Source: an uncultured Peptoniphilus sp.
GTDB lineage: Bacteria; Bacillota; Clostridia; Tissierellales; Peptoniphilaceae
Assembly: GCA_902488455.1 (NCBI GenBank)
Contig: CABTWG010000049.1
Location: 1-9,425 of the forward strand
Length of the DNA stretch: 9,425 nucleotides
Reading direction: 5' to 3'
A program made the translations under genes and the position numbers. The notes below the pieces were generated by a model. It saw only the letters and a list, made by a program, of their open reading frames with translations, searched no databases and was not told where the DNA came from. How positions within the stretch are numbered: the first letter of the stretch is position 1; every line of letters starts with the position of its first letter. Of the stretch, positions 1-6,630 are shown one piece after another.

Positions 1-2
1 TT

Positions 3-23
3 CAAGCAGAAGACGGCATACGA
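3..23. other. Sequencing-adapter remnant at the assembly edge
   Basis: These 21 bases match, without mismatch, the Illumina P7-type / small-RNA 3' adapter primer as I remember it (begins CAAGCAGAAG, ends GCATACGA). The match stops at position 23; the next bases differ from the P7 continuation GAT and resume the coding sequence of the minus-strand oxidoreductase gene. The segment is therefore a library artefact left at a contig end, not genomic DNA, and bases 1-2 are suspect too. It is read in frame by the neighbouring gene without a stop, so it would add a false C-terminal tail (FVCRSLLE) to that protein. Confidence 0.93.
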
Positions 24-627
24 ATTTCATCATGATCATAGGTCCTATTGATACGCATACGTCATATTTTTCGCCTTTTTCATAAAGGTCTTTGATCTTG
101 TCTGTAACTAGTCCTTTAAATCCGTATGATCCGTCATCTGTACACACGTATAGATTGTCACACACTGATCCAAGTTCTTCTTCTAGGATTACGAATTCTT
201 TTGATTTTGCTCCTAGGATGATGTCGCAGGATAGTCCGTGTTCTTTGAACCATTTTGCTTGTGGGTAAACTGGTGCGGTACCTACACCACCTGCAACGAA
301 TAAGTATCTTTTCTTTTTAAGTTCTTCAAGGTCTTCGTCTAAGAATTCTGAATATCTTCCAAGAGGTCCTACAAAATCTTTGAAATATTCTCCTTCTTCA
401 AATGCTACTATCTTTTGAGTAGATGCTCCAGATGCTTGAACAACTATTTGAACTGTACCACGTTCTATGTCATAGTCTGAAATTGTTAGAGGGATTCTTT
501 CTGCATAGTCATCAGCTATAAGTATTATAAATTGTCCAGGCTTAGCTGAAGCTGCAATACGAGGTGCCAATACATCAAATAGATAGATATTTGGCGCTAA
601 ATTAACTTTTCTCTCAATTTTATACAT
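24..627 (-). CDS. nfnA: NfnA-type ferredoxin:NADP oxidoreductase, FAD/NAD-binding subunit (3'-truncated)
   Basis: Seen: a minus-strand frame from ATG at 627-625 encodes about 201 residues before it meets adapter sequence. It starts MYKIERKVNLAPNIYLF, has the FAD-binding segment PGQF (30-33) and RIPLTISDYD (44-53), a nucleotide-binding loop AGGVGTAPVYP (112-121) and the late motif IGPMIMMK (194-201). Family knowledge: this is the ferredoxin-NADP-reductase-like subunit of NfnAB (also annotated sulfide dehydrogenase beta subunit), which with the GltD-like NfnB couples NADH, NADPH and ferredoxin in anaerobes. The RIPLT form fits NfnA better than PyrK, which usually has RRPIS. The C-terminal cysteines for the [2Fe-2S] cluster and the expected downstream nfnB lie beyond the edge. 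A GGAG site at 637-634 lies inside the end of the preceding gene, whose stop is 1 nt from this ATG, so the two are co-transcribed. Confidence 0.88.
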
Positions 628-628
628 T

Positions 629-1981
629 TTACACTCCTAATCTAGATTTTATTTCCATTAAGAATTCTTCCATCACATTAGATAGTTCTGATGGTCTACA
701 CATGGCTTCCACTTGGAACATATTTCCACTTGGTCTTTTAAGTGGGTTACTAACATGATCTAAGATTTCTTTAAGGTCAACGTTTAAATTCTTGCTTCTC
801 GAAACTAATATGTCAGAATAATCTTTCTGTAATGTTCCAAGAACCACCACATAACTAGGTAGATTGGTTAAGTACTTAGTTATTTCTTTTAATTCATCTT
901 GTGAATACTTGTTTTGGATTTTGTAGATATACTTAATGTCATCTACAACTTTTACAAAACTTAAAACTTCATTTAGCCCCTTTGGGATAGGACTTTCATT
1001 TTTTAAATGGTCTTCGTTTTCTGTTTTTGAATTTGAAGATGTGGCTGTATTTTGGGTTTTATCTTCAGCTGTATCTTTTACTTCATCTTCTTCATATTCT
1101 TTTAAATCTTCAGGCTTCTCAGGGAAGTCGTCTGAATCTAAGAAGTTTTGTGTATCGAAGTTAGGTTTTTTATCTGAATCATCTTTCGTAGAAGTTTCAG
1201 ATTTTTTAGACTCTCTTTCATCTTTATTCTTTTGAGATTTTTCTGATTCTTTCTCGTCTAACTCTCTTTCAAAATCATAGCCCTTGCCAATAGCGATGGA
1301 CTTTAATTTGGCGAATAGATTTTCTTCATCCACTCTAAAAGTCATCATCATATTGTCTATGAGTTTGGATTTGTTCTTGTAGTCGAGATAAGCCTTTCTT
1401 CCGCCTAAGATTTCTATTTCTATGCCGGATTTTGATTTCTTGGGCATCATAAGTTTTATGATAGAAACTTCTGATGTTCTCTTTAAGATTGGACCTTCAA
1501 AACTTATGCTTCCGAGACCTTTGATATTTGCTACGCTTCCATCTACTTCGATAGGTAAATTTGAGCGAACGATTTGGTTGCACAGGATTTCCATTTGATC
1601 GAAGTCTTGGTAGGTAATATCTTTTTTATCAAGGACCACTATGTTTCTATCGAAGATTTGATACTTTGCGTTAAGTGCAAAAGTATTTTTAATCACCAGG
1701 CGAAGGATTGCGTTTGCTGTTACTTCTTCTGCAAGATCCATTCTCTTATCCGCATCGATACTAACTCTAACAGAGCTCTTGCTCTTGGTTTCGTAGTAAG
1801 CTTTTGAATCGTACCATAGAGGTTTTAAAGTTTTTCCGTCTATGGTGAAATAATCTGGACGAACATTTTTAGTCCCGTTGAAGACGTCTTCAATGGTTGC
1901 AACTTCGACACCATTTAAAAAAGTTGAGTTTTTGAAATTGTATTCATATTCCATATTATAAGGATCTATAATATACTTCAT
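629..1981 (-). CDS. Degenerate alanyl-tRNA-editing (AlaX-L-like) protein with acidic linker and DHHA1-like C-terminus
   Basis: 450 residues, with no close match that I recognise. Its architecture follows alanyl-tRNA editing proteins of the AlaX-L type: an N-terminal half resembling the AlaRS editing domain (about 1-230), then a DHHA1-like C-terminal domain (about 335-446, with VVVLGTLQKD at 378-387 and VSRSKNLNVDLKEIL at 393-407). The alignment can be read by eye: RMDLAEEVTANAILRLV (80-96) lies on the family's R-x-x-H-x-x-x-HTxxHLL segment, and SFEGPILKRTSEVSIIKL (160-177) on the CGGTHxxRTGEIGxxKI segment. The zinc ligands HxxxH and CxxxH are replaced by V87, A91, F161 and I165, and the GGGQP substrate loop is not visible, so deacylase activity is unlikely. 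Residues about 235-330 are a Glu/Asp/Lys/Ser-rich, probably disordered insertion. The start has an AGGTGG site at 1991-1986, four bases away. An RNA-binding, regulatory or scaffold role is possible but unproven. Family call is moderate confidence. Confidence 0.68.
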   Translation of the reverse strand: MKYIIDPYNMEYEYNFKNSTFLNGVEVATIEDVFNGTKNVRPDYFTIDGKTLKPLWYDSKAYYETKSKSSVRVSIDADKRMDLAEEVTANAILRLVIKNTFALNAKYQIFDRNIVVLDKKDITYQDFDQMEILCNQIVRSNLPIEVDGSVANIKGLGSISFEGPILKRTSEVSIIKLMMPKKSKSGIEIEILGGRKAYLDYKNKSKLIDNMMMTFRVDEENLFAKLKSIAIGKGYDFERELDEKESEKSQKNKDERESKKSETSTKDDSDKKPNFDTQNFLDSDDFPEKPEDLKEYEEDEVKDTAEDKTQNTATSSNSKTENEDHLKNESPIPKGLNEVLSFVKVVDDIKYIYKIQNKYSQDELKEITKYLTNLPSYVVVLGTLQKDYSDILVSRSKNLNVDLKEILDHVSNPLKRPSGNMFQVEAMCRPSELSNVMEEFLMEIKSRLGV

Positions 1982-1996
1982 TTAACCACCTATACT

Positions 1997-2005
1997 ATTT
2001 TATCA
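1997..2005 (-). promoter_or_regulatory. Candidate extended -10 promoter for the AlaX-like/nfnA operon
   Basis: On the minus strand the sequence reads TGATAAAAT (TGn plus TAAAAT), with an overlapping alternative TATGAT at 2007-2002. There is no good -35 at 17 bp; TTTACC occurs 19 bp upstream. Either -10 would give a leader of only about 9-14 nt that still contains all or most of the AGGTGG site. AT-rich sequence yields such hits by chance, so confidence is low. Confidence 0.35.
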
Positions 2006-2061
2006 TATTGACAGCGTTTCTGGTAAAATTTTAACTATTTTATGGAAAGTTTCTCTTCGTC

Positions 2062-2090
2062 TTGTAATGGAAAGAAAGCTCATATATACT
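2062..2090 (+). promoter_or_regulatory. Candidate sigma-A promoter for comEC-holA
   Basis: TTGTAA at 2062-2067 and TATACT at 2085-2090 are separated by exactly 17 bp. Transcription would start near 2097, giving a leader of about 30 nt before the comEC ATG. A perfect TTGACA at 2008-2013 and an extended -10-like TGGTAAAAT at 2021-2029 lie further upstream but are only 10 bp apart, so they do not form one promoter. Confidence 0.55.
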
Positions 2091-2125
2091 AAATTTAAAG
2101 GTAAAAGTTTAATTTGGAGTTAGAT

Positions 2126-4159
2126 ATGGCGATTATCATTTTTGTAGCGGCTACAATAAATTATTATTTATATAAAAATCTGCCTAAGAATAAAAAAATT
2201 TTAAGTTTTTTAATACTGCTTTTTGGAATCTTGATTTCAAATCCTAGGACAAACTTTGGAACCGTATCTGGAATTGGGAAGATCGTTGAAGCTAAAGGCA
2301 ATAGGTATGTGGTTTCCTATGGAAATAGTTTTTTGAGGAGGAATCCAAAATTTTCCATCAAGTCAGATGAAAAATGCTATGTTGGCGATGTCGTAAATTT
2401 CAAAGGAGTTCTTCGAAGGGGAAATCCACCTTATAACGAAAATGGTTTTTCTGAAGAGAAGTATTTAAAGTCCAGAGGAGTTGGCGGAGTTTTAGATGGC
2501 AATATCACCTGGGTTAAGAAAAGGGGAATTGGTTCAAAATTTGCAAGAAGGCTCGAATATTCAGCAAAATCTCTAAAGCCAGAGGTTAAGGGAACATACA
2601 TAGGCATCCTCTCTTCCAATGGTTCAATGTCCGACGACTATAATGCATATAGAAACTTAGGAATCTCACATATATTTGCATTTTCAGGACTACACGTGGG
2701 ACTTGTCTTTCTATTTATAAAGAGAATCTTAAAACCATTTGGAAAAAATGTCGGTGACATCATCTCGCTTATAACTTTATTTCTCTACATATATGTTTTA
2801 GGATTTCCAGTCTCTGCTGTCAGAGCATTTATAATGGTGTTGTGCCTCGTTCTCTCAAGATTTTTAAAATTTAAGTATAGATCGATAGAGATTATTCTTA
2901 TTTCTATGATTTTCCAATTTGCGTACAATCCATATGTCATTTATTCTGTTGGATTTTGGCTCTCATATGCAGCGACACTTGGAATAATAATATTCGCTAG
3001 AAGATTTAAATTTCTGGGAACAACATTCATTGGAAAAGGTCTTGCAGTTTCACTTGGCGCATTTATAATGACTCTTCCGATAATCTTACGATGCTTCTAT
3101 ATGTTTAACCCAATCACGATTATTGCGAATTTGGTCGTGATTCCAATGTATTCTCTAGGAGTTGGATTTTCATTTGCTCATCTCTTAGTGCCGAATATTT
3201 TGACGAAGACTCTAATAGATTTTCTCTTTGGAACTGGAGCAAATATAGGAAGATTTTTGAACTACTACTTCAAGAGCATCGTCACAGGCAAGGTCAACTG
3301 GTACTTTATAGTTTCCTACTACCTCAGTGTACTTTTGGCTTTAAAATATAGAGAGTTTAATTTTTCAAAAGAAAGTCTAAAAGCAATGGTGCTATGCATC
3401 ATCACTCTCTTCGTTCTAAATTTTCAAGACGTCTATGAAAGGGAAGACTTCCGAGCCGATTTTATGTATGTTGGCCAAGGCGATTGCAGTATTATAAAAC
3501 ACGATGGAAAATACTACATGGTGGACACCGGCGGAAGTGGCGCCTATGATCCTACGAGAAGCTATGTTCTGCCGTACCTCTTATCCAAAAATATTACGAA
3601 GATTGAAGGACTTTTTATAAGCCACTACGACACGGACCACTGCGAAGGACTCTTTGAACTTTTGCCAGAAATAAAGTTCAAAACCATCTATGCAAATACT
3701 TTTGTAGAAGATAATATCTATGCAGAGACTATAAGAGATAATTTTAATTTAAGAAGATTTAAAGATATGGACCTAGGTGATTTGAAAATTAGAGAGGTTT
3801 CTCACAAAATGGGAGAGGGGAATGACGGATCTCTAGCGCTTCTTGTAAATTACAATGATTTAAAAGTTTTCTACACTGGAGATCTTTCGAAGGAAGCACT
3901 TGACAGTATATCCCTTGGGAAAGTAGATGTTTTGAAAGTGCCTCATCACGGATCGAAGTATTCAATTTCTAAAAAGTTATTTGGTGAGATTCGTCCAGAT
4001 TTTTCGGTAATCTCCTATGGACCTAACTACTACGGAATGCCATCTTCTGATATAATTAAAGAGTTACGAAGGTATGGAGAAGTTTTTGAAACTAAAAAAC
4101 ATGGACAAGTTACCTTTATATACAACGAAAATTTAGAAAAATATATGGTGAGAAGATGA
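2126..4159 (+). CDS. comEC: ComEC/Rec2 family DNA-uptake channel
   Basis: Integral membrane protein that moves single-stranded DNA across the cytoplasmic membrane during transformation. I chose ATG at 2126 (677 aa) over an in-frame TTG at 2114 because GGAG at 2116-2119 sits six bases before the ATG and overlaps the TTG. Visible parts: N-terminal hydrophobic helices (about 1-40), a soluble OB-like domain (about 45-135, with GNPPYNENGFSEEKYLKSRG), the multi-helix competence domain (about 155-435) with the signature HIFAFSGLHVGLV at 182-194, and a C-terminal metallo-beta-lactamase-like domain (about 445-677) with VGQGD, VDTGG, SHYDTDH (499-505), YTGDLS and VPHHGSKYS (605-613). Metal-site residues look intact and all three domains are present. 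The length is a little below the roughly 780 aa of B. subtilis ComEC. The stop overlaps holA in ATGA. In species with no other competence genes, its role may be vestigial or linked to DNA scavenging. Confidence 0.95.
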   Translation: MAIIIFVAATINYYLYKNLPKNKKILSFLILLFGILISNPRTNFGTVSGIGKIVEAKGNRYVVSYGNSFLRRNPKFSIKSDEKCYVGDVVNFKGVLRRGNPPYNENGFSEEKYLKSRGVGGVLDGNITWVKKRGIGSKFARRLEYSAKSLKPEVKGTYIGILSSNGSMSDDYNAYRNLGISHIFAFSGLHVGLVFLFIKRILKPFGKNVGDIISLITLFLYIYVLGFPVSAVRAFIMVLCLVLSRFLKFKYRSIEIILISMIFQFAYNPYVIYSVGFWLSYAATLGIIIFARRFKFLGTTFIGKGLAVSLGAFIMTLPIILRCFYMFNPITIIANLVVIPMYSLGVGFSFAHLLVPNILTKTLIDFLFGTGANIGRFLNYYFKSIVTGKVNWYFIVSYYLSVLLALKYREFNFSKESLKAMVLCIITLFVLNFQDVYEREDFRADFMYVGQGDCSIIKHDGKYYMVDTGGSGAYDPTRSYVLPYLLSKNITKIEGLFISHYDTDHCEGLFELLPEIKFKTIYANTFVEDNIYAETIRDNFNLRRFKDMDLGDLKIREVSHKMGEGNDGSLALLVNYNDLKVFYTGDLSKEALDSISLGKVDVLKVPHHGSKYSISKKLFGEIRPDFSVISYGPNYYGMPSSDIIKELRRYGEVFETKKHGQVTFIYNENLEKYMVRR

Positions 4160-5151
4160 ATGTAAACGAACTTTACAACGAAGATTTATATGGCGCATAC
4201 CTACTATACGGAAAAGAAGTTCTATTGATAGAAAATGCTGTTGCTTACTTAAAAAATAAATATGTAGACAAGAGTTTCGAAGCCTTTAACCTGGCCTCTG
4301 TCTCTGATTTTGAAAACCTGGTAGAATCTTGTGAAACACTGCCAGTTATGGCGAATAAAAAACTGATAATAGTATCTGAATCAGAAGAGTTTGAAAAGAA
4401 TCTACTGGATGTTGACAGGACTTTGAAATATTTCGAGACCATTCCAGAATATTCTATCGTTATATTTATTGATGAGAATTCAAAACTGAATAAGTCGAAG
4501 AAGTTCTATAAATTCTTCAAAAAAAAGAAGAGAACTGTGGAGTTTGACAAGGTATCGCCACAGGAAGTGACGAGGTTTGTAAATATCTACTTCAATAGAG
4601 AAAACATAGAAATATCTCCATCGGATTTAAACTACTTGATTTCTAAATCTTCATACAATTCCAAGAATTTAGAGACTACACTAATGGATTTAAAAAATGA
4701 GCTGTCCAAATTTCTATCCTATAAAAAGATAGATAGAAAAATAATAGACAGTGTGCTTACGGAAAATATCGACACAAATATCTTTAAACTTACAGATGCA
4801 ATCTTAAGTAGAAATATAGATACGGCTATAACGGAATTTAAAAATCTTTACGATATAGGTGAGCCGCTACAGAAGACATTTGTACTTATCGCGAGAAGCG
4901 TAAGACTTCTTATGGGATATAAAAAAATAAGCGAGAAAAACATTCCTGACTATGAAATAATGAATGTGCTTGGAATTGGAAATTTTGAGCTTAAAAAGGT
5001 AAGGGCTGGCTCTTTTAATTATAGATCAGATGAATTAGTAGAGTTTTTCAAAGAACTAGAAGAGATAGATAAAAATATAAAGACCACTTCAATGGATCCC
5101 TACACAGTATATGAATCCTATCTATTTAAAATACTATCTAAAAAAATATAA
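4156..5151 (+). CDS. holA: DNA polymerase III delta subunit (clamp loader)
   Basis: 331 aa, the usual HolA size. Delta opens the beta sliding clamp and, with delta prime and tau/gamma, forms the clamp loader. The N-terminus (GAYLLYGKEVLLIENAVAYL, near 13-32) is the family's characteristic LYGxE opening in an AAA+-like fold with no functional P-loop. A helical lid follows, then the C-terminal collar domain, ending in KTTSMDPYTVYESYLFKIL (near 308-326), equivalent to the family's conserved last helices. The ATG overlaps the comEC stop (ATGA), and GGTGAG at 4147-4152 is a close, weak ribosome site, so translation is probably coupled. comEC-holA pairing is common in Firmicutes. The rpsT gene that often follows holA there is not present; a terminator follows instead. 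Note that holB lies about 2.7 kb downstream in a separate operon. Confidence 0.95.
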   Translation: MNVNELYNEDLYGAYLLYGKEVLLIENAVAYLKNKYVDKSFEAFNLASVSDFENLVESCETLPVMANKKLIIVSESEEFEKNLLDVDRTLKYFETIPEYSIVIFIDENSKLNKSKKFYKFFKKKKRTVEFDKVSPQEVTRFVNIYFNRENIEISPSDLNYLISKSSYNSKNLETTLMDLKNELSKFLSYKKIDRKIIDSVLTENIDTNIFKLTDAILSRNIDTAITEFKNLYDIGEPLQKTFVLIARSVRLLMGYKKISEKNIPDYEIMNVLGIGNFELKKVRAGSFNYRSDELVEFFKELEEIDKNIKTTSMDPYTVYESYLFKILSKKI

Positions 5152-5157
5152 AAAAAT

Positions 5158-5193
5158 AATGGAGGAAGCATTGGTAGCTCCTCCATTTTTTAT
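5158..5193. terminator. Bidirectional intrinsic terminator between convergent genes
   Basis: The left arm TGGAGGAAGC (5160-5169) pairs with GCTCCTCCA (5177-5185) with one bulged A, around a 7-nt loop (ATTGGTA). Two more A-T pairs extend the base. On the plus strand the stem is followed by TTTTTTATTTTAATT. On the minus strand it is followed by a T-rich tract, the complement of the A-run at 5141-5156. It lies 7-9 nt after the holA stop and about 10 nt after the stop of the convergent CofE-like gene, so it can end both transcripts. Confidence 0.9.
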
Positions 5194-5194
5194 T

Positions 5195-6373
5195 TTAATT
5201 ATCAGAATAATTGTCGAAGTAACCTTGGATTAGTACCACAGGAGTTCCCTTATCTCCAGATCCAGAAGTAAGGTCTGAAAGAGATCCGATTAAGTCTGTG
5301 ATTCTTCTAGGAGTTGTGCCTAGAGTTTCGTTTGAACCAACAAGGTTTTTATTCTTATGTTCAATTTTTTCAACCATTGCTTCTCTTAGTTCTTCACCAG
5401 TTAAATCTTTAAGATCAGTATCTGCAATGTACTTGATTTTGATTTCACTAGGAGTACCAGCTAGTCCAGCAGTGTGAGCAGGGCTTACAACTGGGTCTGC
5501 AAGTTCCCAAATCTGTCCAACAGGATCTTTAAAAGCTCCATCACCATAGATCATGACTTCTGTGCTTACACCGAACTCTTTGTCTAGTAGTTCTTTGATT
5601 CTATCTACAACCACTTTACCATCCCTTGGGAATAGTTTGACATTTTGATCACCAGCAAGGTTTGAACCAAGCACACCATAATCTTCGTTGTAACCATGTT
5701 TATCATTTTTTTCAGAAAGTAGATCGTCAAGACCATAGACAACTTTTGCTCCAGCTTCTTTAAGTTCATCCTTGATTAAATGTCTAGTGTGGATAGAAGC
5801 TACGAGAACTTCGTCGGTATATTTTAAAATAGTTCTAGGGTCGTTTGAAAAATGGATTTCTGAATTAGGTGCAAGACTCTTGTATAAGTCCACATAGTTG
5901 ATTCCTGTAAATGGGTGAATGGATTTTCCGAATAATTTTTCGTATTCATCTTCTTCAAGCACATCTGTATATGGGTTTATCTTCTTGTTGAAAATTTCCC
6001 TTTCGTCAATTAGATGGTTTCCAACTTCATCGGAAGGATATGAAAGCAGTATGTGTAATTTAAGTCCTGACTCTGCAAGTCCCTTAAGAATGATAGAAAA
6101 TCTATTTCTTGAAAGAATAGGGAAAACAACACCAAATTCTTTTGAAAATTTAGAATTAACATCATTTGCAATATCATGGGTAGAAGCATAGTTGTTTTGT
6201 GCTCTTGCCACTAATGATTCAGTAACGGCAACTACATCTTTGTCTCTTAATTTTATATTTTCAGCTTTAACTGCTTCGATAACAGAATCTGTAACTATCT
6301 TAGCCACATCATCTCCACTTTTGACTATAGGTGTTCTAACACCTCTAACAACAGTACCAAAGTATCTTTTCAT
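5195..6373 (-). CDS. CofE-like protein (coenzyme F420-0:gamma-glutamyl ligase family)
   Basis: 392 aa, no cysteines and no membrane segment or signal peptide, so cytosolic. The N-terminus (KRYFGTVVRGVRTPIVKSGD, then an IVTDSVIEA helix and LRDKDVVAVTESLVARAQN at 42-60) matches the F420_ligase domain opening, in which a GDD and a DVVVVxxxxVSKAE-like strand-helix recur. Later segments are MIYGDGAFKDPVGQIWELAD (274-293), SPAHTAGLAGTPSEIK (297-312), LGTTPRRITDLIGS (351-364) and a conserved-looking tail GSGDKGTPVVLIQGYFD (371-387). Archaeal CofE, about 250 aa, adds glutamate to F420-0 using GTP. Proteins of this longer type occur in Firmicutes that lack the rest of F420 synthesis, so the acceptor here is unknown and the F420 name should not be taken literally. 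The start is fixed by AGGAGG at 6384-6379, five bases from the ATG. It is a single-gene unit, convergent with holA and divergent from tmk. Confidence 0.82.
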   Translation of the reverse strand: MKRYFGTVVRGVRTPIVKSGDDVAKIVTDSVIEAVKAENIKLRDKDVVAVTESLVARAQNNYASTHDIANDVNSKFSKEFGVVFPILSRNRFSIILKGLAESGLKLHILLSYPSDEVGNHLIDEREIFNKKINPYTDVLEEDEYEKLFGKSIHPFTGINYVDLYKSLAPNSEIHFSNDPRTILKYTDEVLVASIHTRHLIKDELKEAGAKVVYGLDDLLSEKNDKHGYNEDYGVLGSNLAGDQNVKLFPRDGKVVVDRIKELLDKEFGVSTEVMIYGDGAFKDPVGQIWELADPVVSPAHTAGLAGTPSEIKIKYIADTDLKDLTGEELREAMVEKIEHKNKNLVGSNETLGTTPRRITDLIGSLSDLTSGSGDKGTPVVLIQGYFDNYSDN

Positions 6374-6388
6374 ATTTTCCTCCTAAAT

Positions 6389-6394
6389 ATTATA
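6389..6394 (-). promoter_or_regulatory. Candidate -10 box for the CofE-like gene
   Basis: A perfect TATAAT on the minus strand, four bases upstream of the AGGAGG ribosome site. The hexamer at 17-bp spacing is TAAAGG (6417-6412), a poor -35. If used, transcription would start at or within the Shine-Dalgarno sequence, leaving a leader of about 10-12 nt. A promoter further upstream in the AT-rich gap is an alternative. Confidence 0.4.
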
Positions 6395-6399
6395 ACTGT

Positions 6400-6418
6400 G
6401 TAAGGGAAAATCCTTTAC
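6400..6418. promoter_or_regulatory. Imperfect palindrome, possible operator of the CofE-like gene
   Basis: On the minus strand GTAAAGG-N5-CCCTTAC forms two 7-bp arms matching at six of seven positions. It sits over the -35 position of the TATAAT box, as expected for a repressor or activator site. I do not recognise it as the box of a known regulator. Confidence 0.4.
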
Positions 6419-6615
6419 TATTTATTATTGCATATAATCATCAAAAGATAAAGAAAATAGGAACAAAAAATTTATCTAGTGAAAAATTTTCATTTTTTAA
6501 TCACTTTTTGTTGGAGAAATTTTTTATAAATTTGATATATTTAATATGATTTTCATTTCAAAACCTTGCAAAACAGTAGCGATTGTTATTATTTGTAGAA
6601 ATTGAAATTTATAGA

Positions 6616-6624
6616 TGATATAAT
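6616..6624 (+). promoter_or_regulatory. Extended -10 promoter of tmk, placed for a leaderless transcript
   Basis: TGATATAAT is a perfect extended -10 (TGn plus TATAAT). It ends six bases before the tmk ATG at 6631, so the expected start of transcription (about 7 bases after the box) falls on or next to the A of the ATG. A loose -35 (TTGTAG, 6593-6598) lies 20 bp upstream, which is acceptable for an extended -10 promoter. No Shine-Dalgarno sequence lies between the box and the ATG. Confidence 0.6.
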
Positions 6625-6630
6625 GATTTT

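Larger units (their letters stand above)
6374..6630. other. Divergent intergenic region between the CofE-like gene and tmk
   Basis: 257 bp of very AT-rich sequence. It holds the ribosome site, TATAAT and palindrome of the minus-strand gene at the left and the extended -10 of tmk at the right. The middle (about 6425-6590) has no open frame of note. A weak AGTGA...TCACT pair (6478-6482 with 6501-6505) followed by five T is the only hairpin I see; it is too AT-rich and short to call. Another loose promoter-like pair (TTGCAA 6566-6571, TATTAT 6587-6592, 15 bp apart) is possible. Confidence 0.6.

Noticed and set aside
936..1235. A 99-aa plus-strand open frame rich in Ser and Phe
   Set aside because: It is the antisense shadow of the charged linker of the minus-strand AlaX-like gene; GAA/TCT-type codons read backwards give Ser/Phe. 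No ribosome site or homology is visible.
2008..2036. Perfect TTGACA as a plus-strand -35 for comEC
   Set aside because: At 17-bp spacing the hexamer is TTAACT (three of six matches), and the better TGGTAAAAT is only 10 bp away. The TTGTAA-17-TATACT pair downstream is better.
2114..2116. TTG as the start codon of comEC
   Set aside because: It overlaps the GGAG ribosome site at 2116-2119, which is ideally spaced for the ATG at 2126, and has no good site of its own.
6478..6510. AT-rich hairpin followed by T-run, possible terminator or attenuator
   Set aside because: Only AGTGA/TCACT pair well and the rest is A/T runs expected by chance; it lies between divergent genes, where a terminator has no obvious purpose.
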